Source: Terriglobia bacterium
Lineage (GTDB): Bacteria > Acidobacteriota > Terriglobia > Acidiferrales > UBA7541
Direction: 5' to 3'
DNA: 64,000 bases
Assembly: GCA_020073705.1 (NCBI GenBank)
Contig: JAIQES010000021.1
Span: 36,219 to 100,218, forward strand
The position numbers and the translations under genes were made by a program. Shown here one piece after another: positions 53,719-62,536 of this stretch. The notes below the pieces were generated by a model. That model searched no databases. It had not been told where the DNA came from and worked only from the letters and a program-made list of their open reading frames with translations. The number at the start of each line of letters is the position of its first letter. The first letter of the stretch is position 1.

Positions 53719-55806
53719 ATGCGCCGCGCATCCTCTCAACTAGGGAGCCTCCAGAACAACGACCGCGTTGCCATCGTCGGCGGTGGACCTGCCGGTTCGT
53801 TCTTCGCCATTCATCTTCTTCGGGAAGCCCGGCGTCTCAATCGGCGCATCGACGTCGTCATTGTGGAGAAGCATGGTCCGACTGAGTTGGGTCCCGATGG
53901 CTGTCAGAGCAGGGGATGTAGCTTCTGCGCGGGCGTTATCTCACCGAGGTTGCATGAAATACTCAAGCAGGATGATCTCGTGGTTCCAGACGAGATCATC
54001 CAAGGGCGCTTCGACTACGTCTGGATACAGGGCCAGTGGAAAAACTTCCGGCTCCGAGTTCCCAAAGACATGCAGATGTACTCCGTTTTCCGGGGCTCTT
54101 TACCCAACAGAAGGAGCAGCAGACCGGGAGGGTTCGATGGGTTTCTGCTCGGTGAAGCGGTCAAGGAAGGCACGCGCATCCTGTATGGCGAAGTTGATGG
54201 CATCGCCTATACAGCGACTGGAATGCCCAGCCTAACAGTGAGGACACAATCAGGAGAAAGGGTCTCGCTCGATGCCAGCTTCGTGTGCATCGCTACCGGA
54301 ATCAATGCACATTGTGGTTCCGATTATCGTGACGATACTCTGATTGCCTCGGTCAGGCGGATGAATCCGGCGTTTGTTCCAGGCAAGTGCCGAAAGGCCT
54401 TCATCTTCGAGCTTGACGTGGGCGAGGACTATCTCGAGCGAAATCTGCACCGAGAGCTATACTTCATCGAGTACGGTTCGAAGCACCTTGCTCTCGAGCA
54501 TACCGCGCTCATTCCCAAGGGCAGGTTCTTGACCATCGCCATGATCGGCAAGTGTGTCGATCAGGCGGTCTTGCCACGAGACAGTCAGAAGATCCTCCAC
54601 GATTTTCTGACGCTGCCTCAGATCGACCGTATCTTACCAGGCATCGAGGCGGCTCCCCTCGCCTGTGCCTGTGCGCCCAGAATGACCGTGACCCCTGCCA
54701 GATCCCCCTATGGCGACCGGTTTGCCGTCATCGGCGACGCGGTCGGGTCGCGGTTGAACAAAGACGGCATATTCTCGGCCCACGTGACGGCGAGCCGGCT
54801 CGCGCAGGCCGTGCTCCACGACGGAATCGACAAGCACGCTCTCGCGAGAGAATACGGCAAGGCCATCAAGTGGCTGGCGGCAGACAACCGCTTCGGACGG
54901 ATGGTGTTTGGCGCGAGCCGAGTGGCGTTCACCAGGCCGGTGTTCAGCCGCATCATGTATCAGGCGTTCGCCACCGAGTCTAAGGTGCGGGATGAGGGCA
55001 GTCGGCCCTTGAGCGTGGTGCTATGGAAGATTGCCAGCGGCACGGCCGACTATCGGGAAGTGTTACGAGAGATGTTCGGATACGGCGTGTTGCGATCTCT
55101 TCTCGTCGGTGCGGCGGTCACGCTGAGGAACGTGACGTTTGAGGCGATCTTCGGTCTGAAATGGGGGGAGTACGGAAGATACCCGACGGTGGTGCTGAAG
55201 GAGAAGCGCGAAGCCTTCAAGGAGAGTCTCGCGTCGAGCCTGGGGACGGAACTTGACGAGTCGCCTGACTTCGAACGGATGTACGTGATCAAGATCCGAG
55301 GTTCTGAGGAAGAGATCATGGAGGAACTGGGCAAGTTCGGCCACCGGAATGCGCGGTTCCTCAGCCTGCGATTCGTTGAGGTTCGACAGATCCAGGGGGT
55401 GCCGAACCAGGTCGGATCGGTGATTCGGTACAGGATACCGCTCGTCGGCTTTGGCGCGGAACTGCGGCTGACGAAGAAGGTTGGCTTCGAGACCTTGCTG
55501 TATCAACTCGACGAGCGATTTGCGGACCATGGAAAATTCATCTTCAACGTCGCACCGACCAAGGACGGAAACAGCAGGCTCTCCATTTGCGCGACATTCG
55601 ACTACAAGAAAGGTAACGGCGTCGCGGGCCGGGTTCTATGTGAGGGTGCCAGGTTGTTGTTTCCGGGATTCGTGCACGATATCGTGTGGAACCATGCCCT
55701 GTGCACCATCAAGGAGGAGGTTGAACGGAAGTATGACTACACCCCCCAGACGGTAGCCGGCCTATCGAAGCCCACTTCTCCATCCTGCCCGATCATCGGG
55801 CCATGA
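53719..55806 (+). CDS. FAD-dependent oxidoreductase (geranylgeranyl-reductase-like) fused to SRPBCC-like domain
   Basis: A 695-residue two-domain protein. The first 430 residues are a flavoprotein of the geranylgeranyl reductase type: VAIVGGGPAGSFFAIHLLREA, VVIVEKHGPTELGPDGCQSRGCSFCAG (an unusual Cys-rich insert), and DRFAVIGDAVGSRLNKDGIFSAH for FAD ribityl binding. After a linker with possible membrane segments (residues 430-520) the last 150 residues look like an SRPBCC/START lipid-binding fold (GSVIRYRIPLVGFGAELRLTKKVGFETLLYQLDER). Together they suggest reduction of a polyprenyl or other hydrophobic substrate, held by the C-terminal domain. Start at Met 53719, since 53587 lies in the divergent promoter region. 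Confidence 0.72.
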   Translation: MRRASSQLGSLQNNDRVAIVGGGPAGSFFAIHLLREARRLNRRIDVVIVEKHGPTELGPDGCQSRGCSFCAGVISPRLHEILKQDDLVVPDEIIQGRFDYVWIQGQWKNFRLRVPKDMQMYSVFRGSLPNRRSSRPGGFDGFLLGEAVKEGTRILYGEVDGIAYTATGMPSLTVRTQSGERVSLDASFVCIATGINAHCGSDYRDDTLIASVRRMNPAFVPGKCRKAFIFELDVGEDYLERNLHRELYFIEYGSKHLALEHTALIPKGRFLTIAMIGKCVDQAVLPRDSQKILHDFLTLPQIDRILPGIEAAPLACACAPRMTVTPARSPYGDRFAVIGDAVGSRLNKDGIFSAHVTASRLAQAVLHDGIDKHALAREYGKAIKWLAADNRFGRMVFGASRVAFTRPVFSRIMYQAFATESKVRDEGSRPLSVVLWKIASGTADYREVLREMFGYGVLRSLLVGAAVTLRNVTFEAIFGLKWGEYGRYPTVVLKEKREAFKESLASSLGTELDESPDFERMYVIKIRGSEEEIMEELGKFGHRNARFLSLRFVEVRQIQGVPNQVGSVIRYRIPLVGFGAELRLTKKVGFETLLYQLDERFADHGKFIFNVAPTKDGNSRLSICATFDYKKGNGVAGRVLCEGARLLFPGFVHDIVWNHALCTIKEEVERKYDYTPQTVAGLSKPTSPSCPIIGP

Positions 55807-55874
55807 GGCACAAAAAACGCAACTCAGCAAAACAAGAAACATCGCTTGCTCTAGGTTGCATTGGCCCAATCTTC

Positions 55875-55937
55875 AAATCGTATACGGGCCAGGCCCTCAC
55901 ACGCGTACTAAACGGCTCGAACGGGCATCACGTGTAG
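55875..55937 (+). pseudogene. uvrA 3'-end fragment, copy 3
   Basis: Reads [20 protein letters not shown] followed by TAG, aligned to uvrA's [23 protein letters not shown] with many synonymous differences. The divergence is much larger than for copy 2, so it appears to be the uvrA end of another lineage. It lies between the flavoprotein and the Crp/Fnr genes, same orientation as uvrA. Confidence 0.82.
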
Positions 55938-56034
55938 CCGACATTGACTGATTGTTTGGGCTCCCTCCCAAGTTCTTTCCGCTCAATAGAGGGATTTCGG
56001 TTATGGTAGGGTCAGCGGCGGATGGATCGCTACG

Positions 56035-56730
56035 ATGCCTGCAAACGTCGAAACCGTGTTGCGTACGACACCGCTCTTCGCGAATCTCTCTCAAAAAGAG
56101 ATGGACGCATTAGTGGCCCGAGTGAGCAAGAGGCATTTTCAACGGGGAGAGCTGCTATTCGGCGAAGGCGACCCTTGCACAGGACTATTCCTGGTGGCGT
56201 CGGGCAAGATTCGCATTTTCAAGTTGTCTCCTGCCGGCCGTGAACAGGTACTGGGTGTCGAAGGGCCGGGCAGTTCATTCGCGGAGGTTCCGGTGTTCGA
56301 TGGTGGAAACTATCCGGCTGCCGCGTCGGCATTGGAGGACACCGAGGTCCTTTTCATCTCGCGAAAGGATTTCCAGAGTTTTTGCCGCGAACATCCAGAC
56401 GTGGCGCTCAAAGTGATTGCCGTGGTCGGATCGCGGTTGCGACGCCTGGTCGGGATCATCGAAGATCTCTCATTTACGACCGTTCGACACCGGCTCATCG
56501 CCTTGATCTCCCGTCTCGCTGAATCCGGAGGCATACGCTCAAAAGAGGGCGTACATGTGGAATTGACGATGAGCCATCAGGATTTAGCGGCGGAATTAGG
56601 GACCGTGCGGGAGCTGATTTCACGCAACCTGAGCCGCCTTCAGGCGGAAGGGTTCTTGGAAGTATCCGGCCGCAAAATCATTGTGAAGGACCTGCCCGGT
56701 TTGAAACGCGAGCAAGACGCCAGCGAGTAA
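56035..56730 (+). CDS. Crp/Fnr family transcriptional regulator
   Basis: A 231-residue cytosolic regulator. The N-terminal cyclic-nucleotide-binding-like beta barrel is visible (FANLSQKEMDALVARVSKRHFQRGELLFGEGDPCTGLFLVASGKIRIFKL), a dimerisation helix near 125-150, and a C-terminal winged HTH (TMSHQDLAAELGTVRELISRNLSRLQAEGFL). The four Cys that ligate the Fnr Fe-S cluster are absent, so oxygen sensing by that route is unlikely; NO or redox sensing as in Dnr/NnrR types fits the neighbours. It is followed by ric and nnrS, the probable targets. Confidence 0.9.
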   Translation: MPANVETVLRTTPLFANLSQKEMDALVARVSKRHFQRGELLFGEGDPCTGLFLVASGKIRIFKLSPAGREQVLGVEGPGSSFAEVPVFDGGNYPAAASALEDTEVLFISRKDFQSFCREHPDVALKVIAVVGSRLRRLVGIIEDLSFTTVRHRLIALISRLAESGGIRSKEGVHVELTMSHQDLAAELGTVRELISRNLSRLQAEGFLEVSGRKIIVKDLPGLKREQDASE

Positions 56731-56772
56731 TCCCCCCCGCCCGAAAAAATTCAGGAGATTACCGTCCCAGGA

Positions 56773-56786
56773 GTAACTTAAGTCAC
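56773..56786. promoter_or_regulatory. Candidate Crp/Fnr-type binding site before ric
   Basis: Near-palindrome GTAACTTAAGTCAC, with one mismatch between half-sites, 51 bases before the ric ATG. Its half-sites resemble those of Crp/Fnr regulators. Position would allow class II activation. Weak evidence on its own. Confidence 0.35.
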
Positions 56787-56836
56787 TGCCTGCTTGCGAG
56801 AACCGCCGTAGTGTATTTGCGGAAGAGGAGGAAATT

Positions 56837-57559
56837 ATGAACTTCAACGGTGCAACAAAAGTAAAAGAGATCGCAGTGGCGGATCCTCGGGCGAAGCAGA
56901 TTTTGGAGGAGTCGGGCGTGGATTACTGCTGCGGGGGCGACAAGTCTCTGCATGAGGCGTGCATGCACGCCGATGTGTCTGCCGAGGAGATTTTAAGCCG
57001 GCTGCGGAAGAACACCGCATTGGCAGGACCCGATGACGGGAGCTGGATTTCGGCGCCTTTGGCGGATCTGACGCTGCATATCAGAGAACGGCATCACCGG
57101 TACGTTCGCGAGGCGATCCCGCGCGTGGAGGCTTTGCTCACGAAAGTGAAAGCGAAGCACGGAAAGAATCACCCTGAAATCGCAGACATCGAGAAGCTCT
57201 TCGTTGATTTGGGCAAAGAGATGATCATGCACATGCAGAAGGAGGAACAGATTCTGTTCCCCTACATCGACGCTCTGGAACGCTCGGCCAGCGGAAACGG
57301 GACGCTCGAACCTCCCTTCTTCCAGACGGTGCGGAATCCGATTCACTCCATGATGAAAGACCACGATTCCGCCGGGGAACTGGCGAGAAAGATTCGCAAA
57401 GCCAGTTTGGAGTACACGCCTCCAGCAGACGGGTGCGCGAGTTATCAGGCGCTCTACCTGGATTTGCACGAGTTCGAAGCGGATCTTCACCAGCATATAC
57501 ATCTGGAAAACAACATCCTCTTTCCACGCGCCGTAGAGATGGAAAGCGCGGTTGTTTAA
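56837..57559 (+). CDS. ric: Iron-sulfur cluster repair di-iron protein (RIC, YtfE/ScdA)
   Basis: A 240-residue protein that repairs Fe-S clusters damaged by nitric oxide or oxidants. The N-terminal ScdA_N domain has VADPRAKQILEESGVDYCCGGDKSLHEAC; the hemerythrin-like part supplies di-iron ligands in HHRYV, MHMQKEEQILFPYI, MMKDHDSAGEL, and HIHLENNILFPRA. AGAGGAGG stands close to the ATG. The gene follows the Crp/Fnr regulator and precedes nnrS by 14 bases, a recurring nitrosative-stress grouping. Confidence 0.92.
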   Translation: MNFNGATKVKEIAVADPRAKQILEESGVDYCCGGDKSLHEACMHADVSAEEILSRLRKNTALAGPDDGSWISAPLADLTLHIRERHHRYVREAIPRVEALLTKVKAKHGKNHPEIADIEKLFVDLGKEMIMHMQKEEQILFPYIDALERSASGNGTLEPPFFQTVRNPIHSMMKDHDSAGELARKIRKASLEYTPPADGCASYQALYLDLHEFEADLHQHIHLENNILFPRAVEMESAVV

Positions 57560-57573
57560 GCAGAGGAGAGGCG

Positions 57574-58941
57574 ATGTCGATTCCACTTGTAGCATCCGCA
57601 ACAGGGGCCGGAGGCGAGCGCCGTCCTGCCCTTTCTCCCGCTGAGATCATGGCGATCGCTCGCAGCCGTGAGGTCTCCCTGTCCCGCCTGCTGATGGCTT
57701 ACATCAGCACGGGGCTTGTTTTCATGTTGCTTCCCGGGACTTTCCTCGGCGTGTGGAATCTCCTCCAGATCAGCGGACGCGAGAGCGTGGCGTCCATTTC
57801 TCCCGCATGGTTGCAGGCTCACGGTCATGCGCAAGTGTTTGGCTGGATCGGCAGCTTCATTTTCGGTATCGGTTTCTACTCGATTCCGAAGTTGCGCGGT
57901 GCGGCGAAGCCGGCCTTTGGCGCGGCGTGGGCTTGCTGGGCGATGTGGACGGCCGGAGTGGCGTTGCGCTGGGCCGCGAATGTGTACGCATGGCAATGGC
58001 GCATGCTTCTCCCCGTTTCAGCCGTACTGGAACTTTCTGCCTTCCTGATATTTTTCCGCGCACTTTCGCAGCACCGCCCGGAAGCTTCGGGTAAGCCCCG
58101 CCTCGAACCATGGATATGGATCGTAATCAGCGCCGGCATCGGCCTGCTTCTGGCGCTCGTTGCAAATCTTGCCGGTTCCATTTACGTTTCGTCGCGAGGC
58201 GCGAGCCCGGCCTTCCCCCATTTATTCGATCAACGTTACCTCGCGCTGCTGGCTTGGGGATTTCTCGTTCCATTCGTGTGGGGCTTCAGCGCGAAGTGGA
58301 TGTCCGTATTCCTCGGTCTGAAGCCGGTCCGTCCCAAGCTGCTTTTCGGCGCGCTCGGTGCGAACGCGGCCGGAATCCTGCTGACGTTCCTGGGATGGAC
58401 GCCCGTGGCGACGGGACTTTTCGTACTTGGCGCGGCGCTGGCGATTGTGGGGCTGCGGATGTTCGAATCGTCGCGTCAAGAGCCGAAGACCCGCGGCGTA
58501 CATGCTTCGTTCCCGGTTTTCATCCGCCTGGCCTACGGCTGGCTGCTGGTAGCCGCGTTACTTGGGGCAGCCGCCGCTCGCTGGGACACCTCCGGCGGAA
58601 TCTGGGGCGCGTCGCGGCACGCGCTGACGGTCGGCTTCATCGCCATGATGGTGTTTTGCGTGGGCCAGCGCATCCTGCCTGCCTTCGCGGGGATGCGGTT
58701 GCTTTGGAGCACGCGCCTGATGTTCGCCGGCCTGGCGTTGCTCACGGCCGGCTGCCTGTTGCGCGTTTCCTGCGAAATTCTCGCCTACCAGGAATACGCA
58801 ACTTGGGCGTGGTCTGTTCTTCCGGTTTCGGCATTGCTGGAGTTAGCGGGCGTCACGGCGTTTGCGATGAATATATTTGGCACGTTTATTCTCGAACCCA
58901 GCCACGTCCAGAAGGAGCCGCTGGTGGTGAAAATGGTGTAA
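57574..58941 (+). CDS. nnrS: NnrS family heme-copper membrane protein
   Basis: A 455-residue protein with about twelve helices, of the NnrS family that protects against nitric oxide. Conserved histidines lie in AWLQAHGHAQVFGWIGSFIFGIGFYSIP near residue 75 and in SRHALTVGFIAMMVFCVGQRILPAF, the likely metal-ligand positions. The ORF track starts at 57433, overlapping ric; Met at 57574 has AGAGGAGAGG upstream and follows ric by 14 bases, so the two are co-transcribed. Confidence 0.87.
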   Translation: MSIPLVASATGAGGERRPALSPAEIMAIARSREVSLSRLLMAYISTGLVFMLLPGTFLGVWNLLQISGRESVASISPAWLQAHGHAQVFGWIGSFIFGIGFYSIPKLRGAAKPAFGAAWACWAMWTAGVALRWAANVYAWQWRMLLPVSAVLELSAFLIFFRALSQHRPEASGKPRLEPWIWIVISAGIGLLLALVANLAGSIYVSSRGASPAFPHLFDQRYLALLAWGFLVPFVWGFSAKWMSVFLGLKPVRPKLLFGALGANAAGILLTFLGWTPVATGLFVLGAALAIVGLRMFESSRQEPKTRGVHASFPVFIRLAYGWLLVAALLGAAAARWDTSGGIWGASRHALTVGFIAMMVFCVGQRILPAFAGMRLLWSTRLMFAGLALLTAGCLLRVSCEILAYQEYATWAWSVLPVSALLELAGVTAFAMNIFGTFILEPSHVQKEPLVVKMV

Positions 58942-59151
58942 ACACATTGGAGAAACAATTTCCTGGCGGTTTTTTGTGAGTTCCAGCCTCAGTCGTGAGA
59001 CCGGCGCCAACAAACAGAAGCGATTGTTCCGGGCTCCCGAATCACTCCTCATGAGCCGGCTTCCCGGGAACCTGCCCAATACCCCCATTCCGTAGACTTG
59101 CGCGCGATGAAGAGTGCCGCTAGAGTGCTGAAGGCGCCTTTGCGCGCCGCT

Positions 59152-60069
59152 ATGATTCACGACGATTCCAACCCGTCTGCAGCAGCGCCCGCCAGGGAGC
59201 CATCCAACCAGACATCGGAGGAGGCGCCGCCGCGGGTCGCAGGTCCTGCCGCGTCCGCGCCGGAAAACCTGCCGGGATTTCCGCCCGCGCCGCAATTCGA
59301 CTCTTCGGTTCCCATTGACTTGCGCGCGCCATGGGGATGGCTCGACGTGGGGCTGTTCGTGGTCTTCGGCGTGATCAGCAGTCTTGTGATCACCTGGGTT
59401 CTGGTCCTGGCCGCGATCGCAATCTTCGGGGCAAATTCGAACGATTTCGCCGGGCCATCGATAAGTACGGCGAAGTCGGTCGTTCTTCTCATCAACCAGG
59501 CTCTGTGGGATGGGTGCGCCATCCTGTACCTGTTCGTGATGTTGCGTGCGCGGACACCGGCGCCATTCTGGCCCGAGATCGGCTGGCGCAAACTCCGTTT
59601 GGGCGTGCAAACGTTTCGTGCATCGGCAATGCAATGTCTGAGCGGCGGCGCGATGCTGGCGTTGGTTGTTTCTTTTGCGAGTGGCTTTCTCAACCCGCAA
59701 AGCAGATTGCCAATCGAACAGATTTTGCAAGCGCGGATCAGTGTGGCGCTGTTTGCCGTGCTGGGCGTGCTGGTTGCGCCGCTGGTGGAAGAAACGATTT
59801 TTCGCGGCTTCCTATATCCGGTCATCGCGCGACGTTTGGGAATCGCTGCGGGAGTGATTGTCACTGGAATCCTTTTCGGTTCGATGCATGCCGCGCAGCT
59901 CTGGGGCGGGTGGGGCCAGATCGCCCTGCTGATCCTGGTCGGCATTGTGCTGACTTGGGTGCGTGCGCGGACCGGCACCGTTGCCGCCAGCTATTTTGTG
60001 CATCTCGGCTACAACGGCCTCCAACTGCTGGGATATCTGGTCTATACCATGGGCGGGGCGCGGCATTGA
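59152..60069 (+). CDS. CPBP family intramembrane protease
   Basis: A 305-residue type II CAAX-protease-like (Abi/CPBP) intramembrane metalloprotease. After a Pro/Ala-rich cytosolic tail there are about seven helices. Motif 1 is [12 protein letters not shown] (E-E-x3-R), motif 2 [12 protein letters not shown] (H near helix start), and HLGYNG in the third region supplies a second metal ligand. Such proteins cleave membrane proteins or peptides, including bacteriocin-type leaders, but no substrate is adjacent. I use Met at 59152; 59098 and 59107 are possible. It precedes mtnA by 55 bases. Confidence 0.83.
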   Translation: MIHDDSNPSAAAPAREPSNQTSEEAPPRVAGPAASAPENLPGFPPAPQFDSSVPIDLRAPWGWLDVGLFVVFGVISSLVITWVLVLAAIAIFGANSNDFAGPSISTAKSVVLLINQALWDGCAILYLFVMLRARTPAPFWPEIGWRKLRLGVQTFRASAMQCLSGGAMLALVVSFASGFLNPQSRLPIEQILQARISVALFAVLGVLVAPLVEETIFRGFLYPVIARRLGIAAGVIVTGILFGSMHAAQLWGGWGQIALLILVGIVLTWVRARTGTVAASYFVHLGYNGLQLLGYLVYTMGGARH

Positions 60070-60124
60070 CGCACGGCCCCGAGAGCAAATTCTGGAATTC
60101 GAACGGAGCGAACCCCAAACAGAG

Positions 60125-61174
60125 ATGAATGTCGCGCAACCCATCGAATGGACCGACAAGGGCGTGGTGATGCTCGATCAGCGGCGCCTGCCGGGCGAAG
60201 TCATCCGCCATACCTACGCCGACTACCGCGACGTCGCAGCGGCAATCAAAGACATGGTGATTCGAGGCGCGCCGGCGATCGGCGTGGCCGCGGCGATGGG
60301 CGTCGCGCTCGGCGTCGAGCGTTCCAAGGCGCGCACGCTCGAAGAACTTCGCGCGGAGTTCCTTTCCATCTGCCAGACGATTGCGGGCACGCGGCCGACT
60401 GCCGTTGACCTGTTCTGGGCCGTTGAGCGCATGAGCCGGAGTTTCGAACAGCTCGCCGCCGCGAACACGCCCTTGGACGCGTTGCGGCGTGCGATGGTTG
60501 AGGAGGCGCGCGCGATCCACGCCGAAAAAAAGGCTATCGACGAAGCGATCGGGTGCTTCGGCGCGGAATTGATGCCCGCCACAGGCCAGGTGATGACGCA
60601 ATGCAACGCTGGGGCGCTCGCCACGGCGGGCATCGGCACCGCACTTGGCGTGATCCGCGTGGCGGTCGAGCAGGGTCACAAGCTGCGCGTACTGGTTCCG
60701 GAGACGCGGCCGTATTTGCAGGGCGCGCGGCTCACCGCCTGGGAACTGCGCGAAGGCGGCATCCCGCTTACGCTCATCACGGATAATATGGTGGGACATT
60801 TTATGAAGACGGGCAGCGTCGCCGCGGTCGTCGTCGGCGCGGATCGCATCGCGGCCAATGGCGATACGGCCAACAAAATCGGAACCTATCAGATTGCCGT
60901 GCTGGCCCACGAACATGGCGTGCCGTTTTACGTCGCCGCGCCGGTTTCGACTTTCGACCTGACCATTTCCTCGGGCGAGCAGATTCCGATCGAGGAGCGC
61001 TCCGCCGACGAAGTGACGCACCTGTGCGGGGTGCGGATCGCCCCCGATGTGACCGTCGCGAATCCGGCCTTCGACGTTACGCCCGCGCGCCTGGTTTCCG
61101 CGATTATCTGCGAGCGAGGCGTCGCGCGCGCGCCGTATGTGGAGTCACTACGTCGCCTGGCGGGCTCCAAATAA
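60125..61174 (+). CDS. mtnA: S-methyl-5-thioribose-1-phosphate isomerase
   Basis: Methionine salvage enzyme converting methylthioribose-1-phosphate to methylthioribulose-1-phosphate, 349 residues, cytosolic. Visible family motifs: [40 protein letters not shown] with the catalytic Cys, [38 protein letters not shown] with the catalytic Asp, and [12 protein letters not shown]. The track ORF begins at 59963 inside the CPBP gene; Met at 60125 (MNVAQPIEW) is the correct start. The MTA phosphorylase that normally feeds it is not in the window. Confidence 0.95.
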   Translation: MNVAQPIEWTDKGVVMLDQRRLPGEVIRHTYADYRDVAAAIKDMVIRGAPAIGVAAAMGVALGVERSKARTLEELRAEFLSICQTIAGTRPTAVDLFWAVERMSRSFEQLAAANTPLDALRRAMVEEARAIHAEKKAIDEAIGCFGAELMPATGQVMTQCNAGALATAGIGTALGVIRVAVEQGHKLRVLVPETRPYLQGARLTAWELREGGIPLTLITDNMVGHFMKTGSVAAVVVGADRIAANGDTANKIGTYQIAVLAHEHGVPFYVAAPVSTFDLTISSGEQIPIEERSADEVTHLCGVRIAPDVTVANPAFDVTPARLVSAIICERGVARAPYVESLRRLAGSK

Positions 61175-61361
61175 GTGTCTTGTACGACTGCCCCTCAGGG
61201 CGACACGCGTCTTATGTCCGCCTGAAGGCGTGCGCTACACAAACTCAAGAGCTGCTTCAACCGATCTTTTCCGTTCGCGTGCGTTATCGAAAACGATGTA
61301 TTCTCTGGCGGTTCGGCATCATCATACTGTTCTAACGGCAGAAAGATTCGAGGAGGCCACG

Positions 61362-62441
61362 ATGAAACGCTTTGCGCTCGCCCTGGTGATTTTCATAGCT
61401 GCGCCGCTGGCCCTATTCGCCCAGCAAGCGGCTCCTGAAATTCCTTTTGATTCCGTTCCCAATTTGCTGAAGCTTCCGCCGGACCTGTATCTCGGCGAAG
61501 TCTCCGGCGTGGCGGTCAATTCCAAAGGGCACATCTTTGTCTTCTCGCGCGGCAATACCACTGGTCCGGCCTATGCCGCGAGCGCCGCGCAACTTCTGGA
61601 ATTCGGCCCCGATGGCAAGTTCCTTCGCGAGATCGGCCACAACCTGTACGCCTGGTCGTTCGCGCACACGGTGAGGATCGACAAAGGGGACAACATCTGG
61701 GTTACGGACAAGGGTTCGGACATGGTGGTCAAGTTCTCCCCCGATGGCCGCGTCGCGATGGTGTTCGGACGCAAGCAGGAAGCCGCCGACGAGAGGACCG
61801 GACCACTGAAGCACCCCAACCCGCCGCTGCCCCCGGTGGACGGGATGTTCAGGCAGGTGACCGACGTGGCATGGGATGCGGCCGGTGATACCTTCATCAG
61901 CGACGGCTATATCAATTCGCGCGTTGCAAAGGTCGACAAGAACGGCAAGTGGCTCAAGTCATTTGGTGAACCAGGCGACCAGCCCGGACAACTCAACACT
62001 CCGCATAGCATTGCAACGGATGCGCAGGGAAATGTCTATGTGGCTAACCGCGGCAACGCCCGGATCGAGGTGTTCGACGGCGACGGCAAGTACCTCCGCC
62101 AGATCAAGATCAATGAGCCGTTTGATTATGCGAATGCCCTCCCGGCCATCGGCAACAAGCCGGGTCCGAATGCGACAGGAACACAATCGCCAGGCGCACC
62201 TTGGACGGTTTGCATTACGCCGGGACCGAACCAGGTGCTTTACACCTCGGATGCGTTTCCGGGCCGGGTCTACAAGCTCAGCTTGGACGGAAAGGTTCTA
62301 GGCATGCTTGGCGAGTCCGGCAAACAGCTCAAACAGTTCGGGTGGATTCATGAAATCGCGTGCCCATCCGAGAACGAGATCTATGTGGGCGAATTGCTGA
62401 ACTGGCGCGTGCAAAAGCTCATTCTGCATCCGAAGAAGTAG
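61362..62441 (+). CDS. Secreted NHL-repeat beta-propeller protein
   Basis: A 359-residue exported protein, with signal peptide FALALVIFIAAPLALFAQ and GAGGAGG before the ATG. NHL repeats recur: VSGVAVNSKGHIFVFSRG, HTVRIDKGDNIWVTDKGSDMVVKFSPDG, PHSIATDAQGNVYVANRGNARIEVFDGDG and a final EIACPSENEIYVGELLNWRVQKL, giving a six-bladed propeller similar to peptidylglycine-amidating lyase-like proteins. No catalytic residues were pinned down. It is common in Acidobacteria and Planctomycetes without assigned function. The track start at 61137 is an upstream extension. Confidence 0.85.
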   Translation: MKRFALALVIFIAAPLALFAQQAAPEIPFDSVPNLLKLPPDLYLGEVSGVAVNSKGHIFVFSRGNTTGPAYAASAAQLLEFGPDGKFLREIGHNLYAWSFAHTVRIDKGDNIWVTDKGSDMVVKFSPDGRVAMVFGRKQEAADERTGPLKHPNPPLPPVDGMFRQVTDVAWDAAGDTFISDGYINSRVAKVDKNGKWLKSFGEPGDQPGQLNTPHSIATDAQGNVYVANRGNARIEVFDGDGKYLRQIKINEPFDYANALPAIGNKPGPNATGTQSPGAPWTVCITPGPNQVLYTSDAFPGRVYKLSLDGKVLGMLGESGKQLKQFGWIHEIACPSENEIYVGELLNWRVQKLILHPKK

Positions 62442-62536
62442 TTCCGGTGCCGCGCTGCTCCCGGCGCTGCCGGTCATCCAGGAGCGGCGCGAATGGCGCC
62501 TCGGCCACTGTCTTTGATTTGAACTTTGCAGTCGTT

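Noticed and set aside
58110-58979. 289-aa plus-strand ORF overlapping nnrS
   Set aside because: Out-of-frame shadow of the twelve-helix NnrS gene; Arg-rich, no motif.
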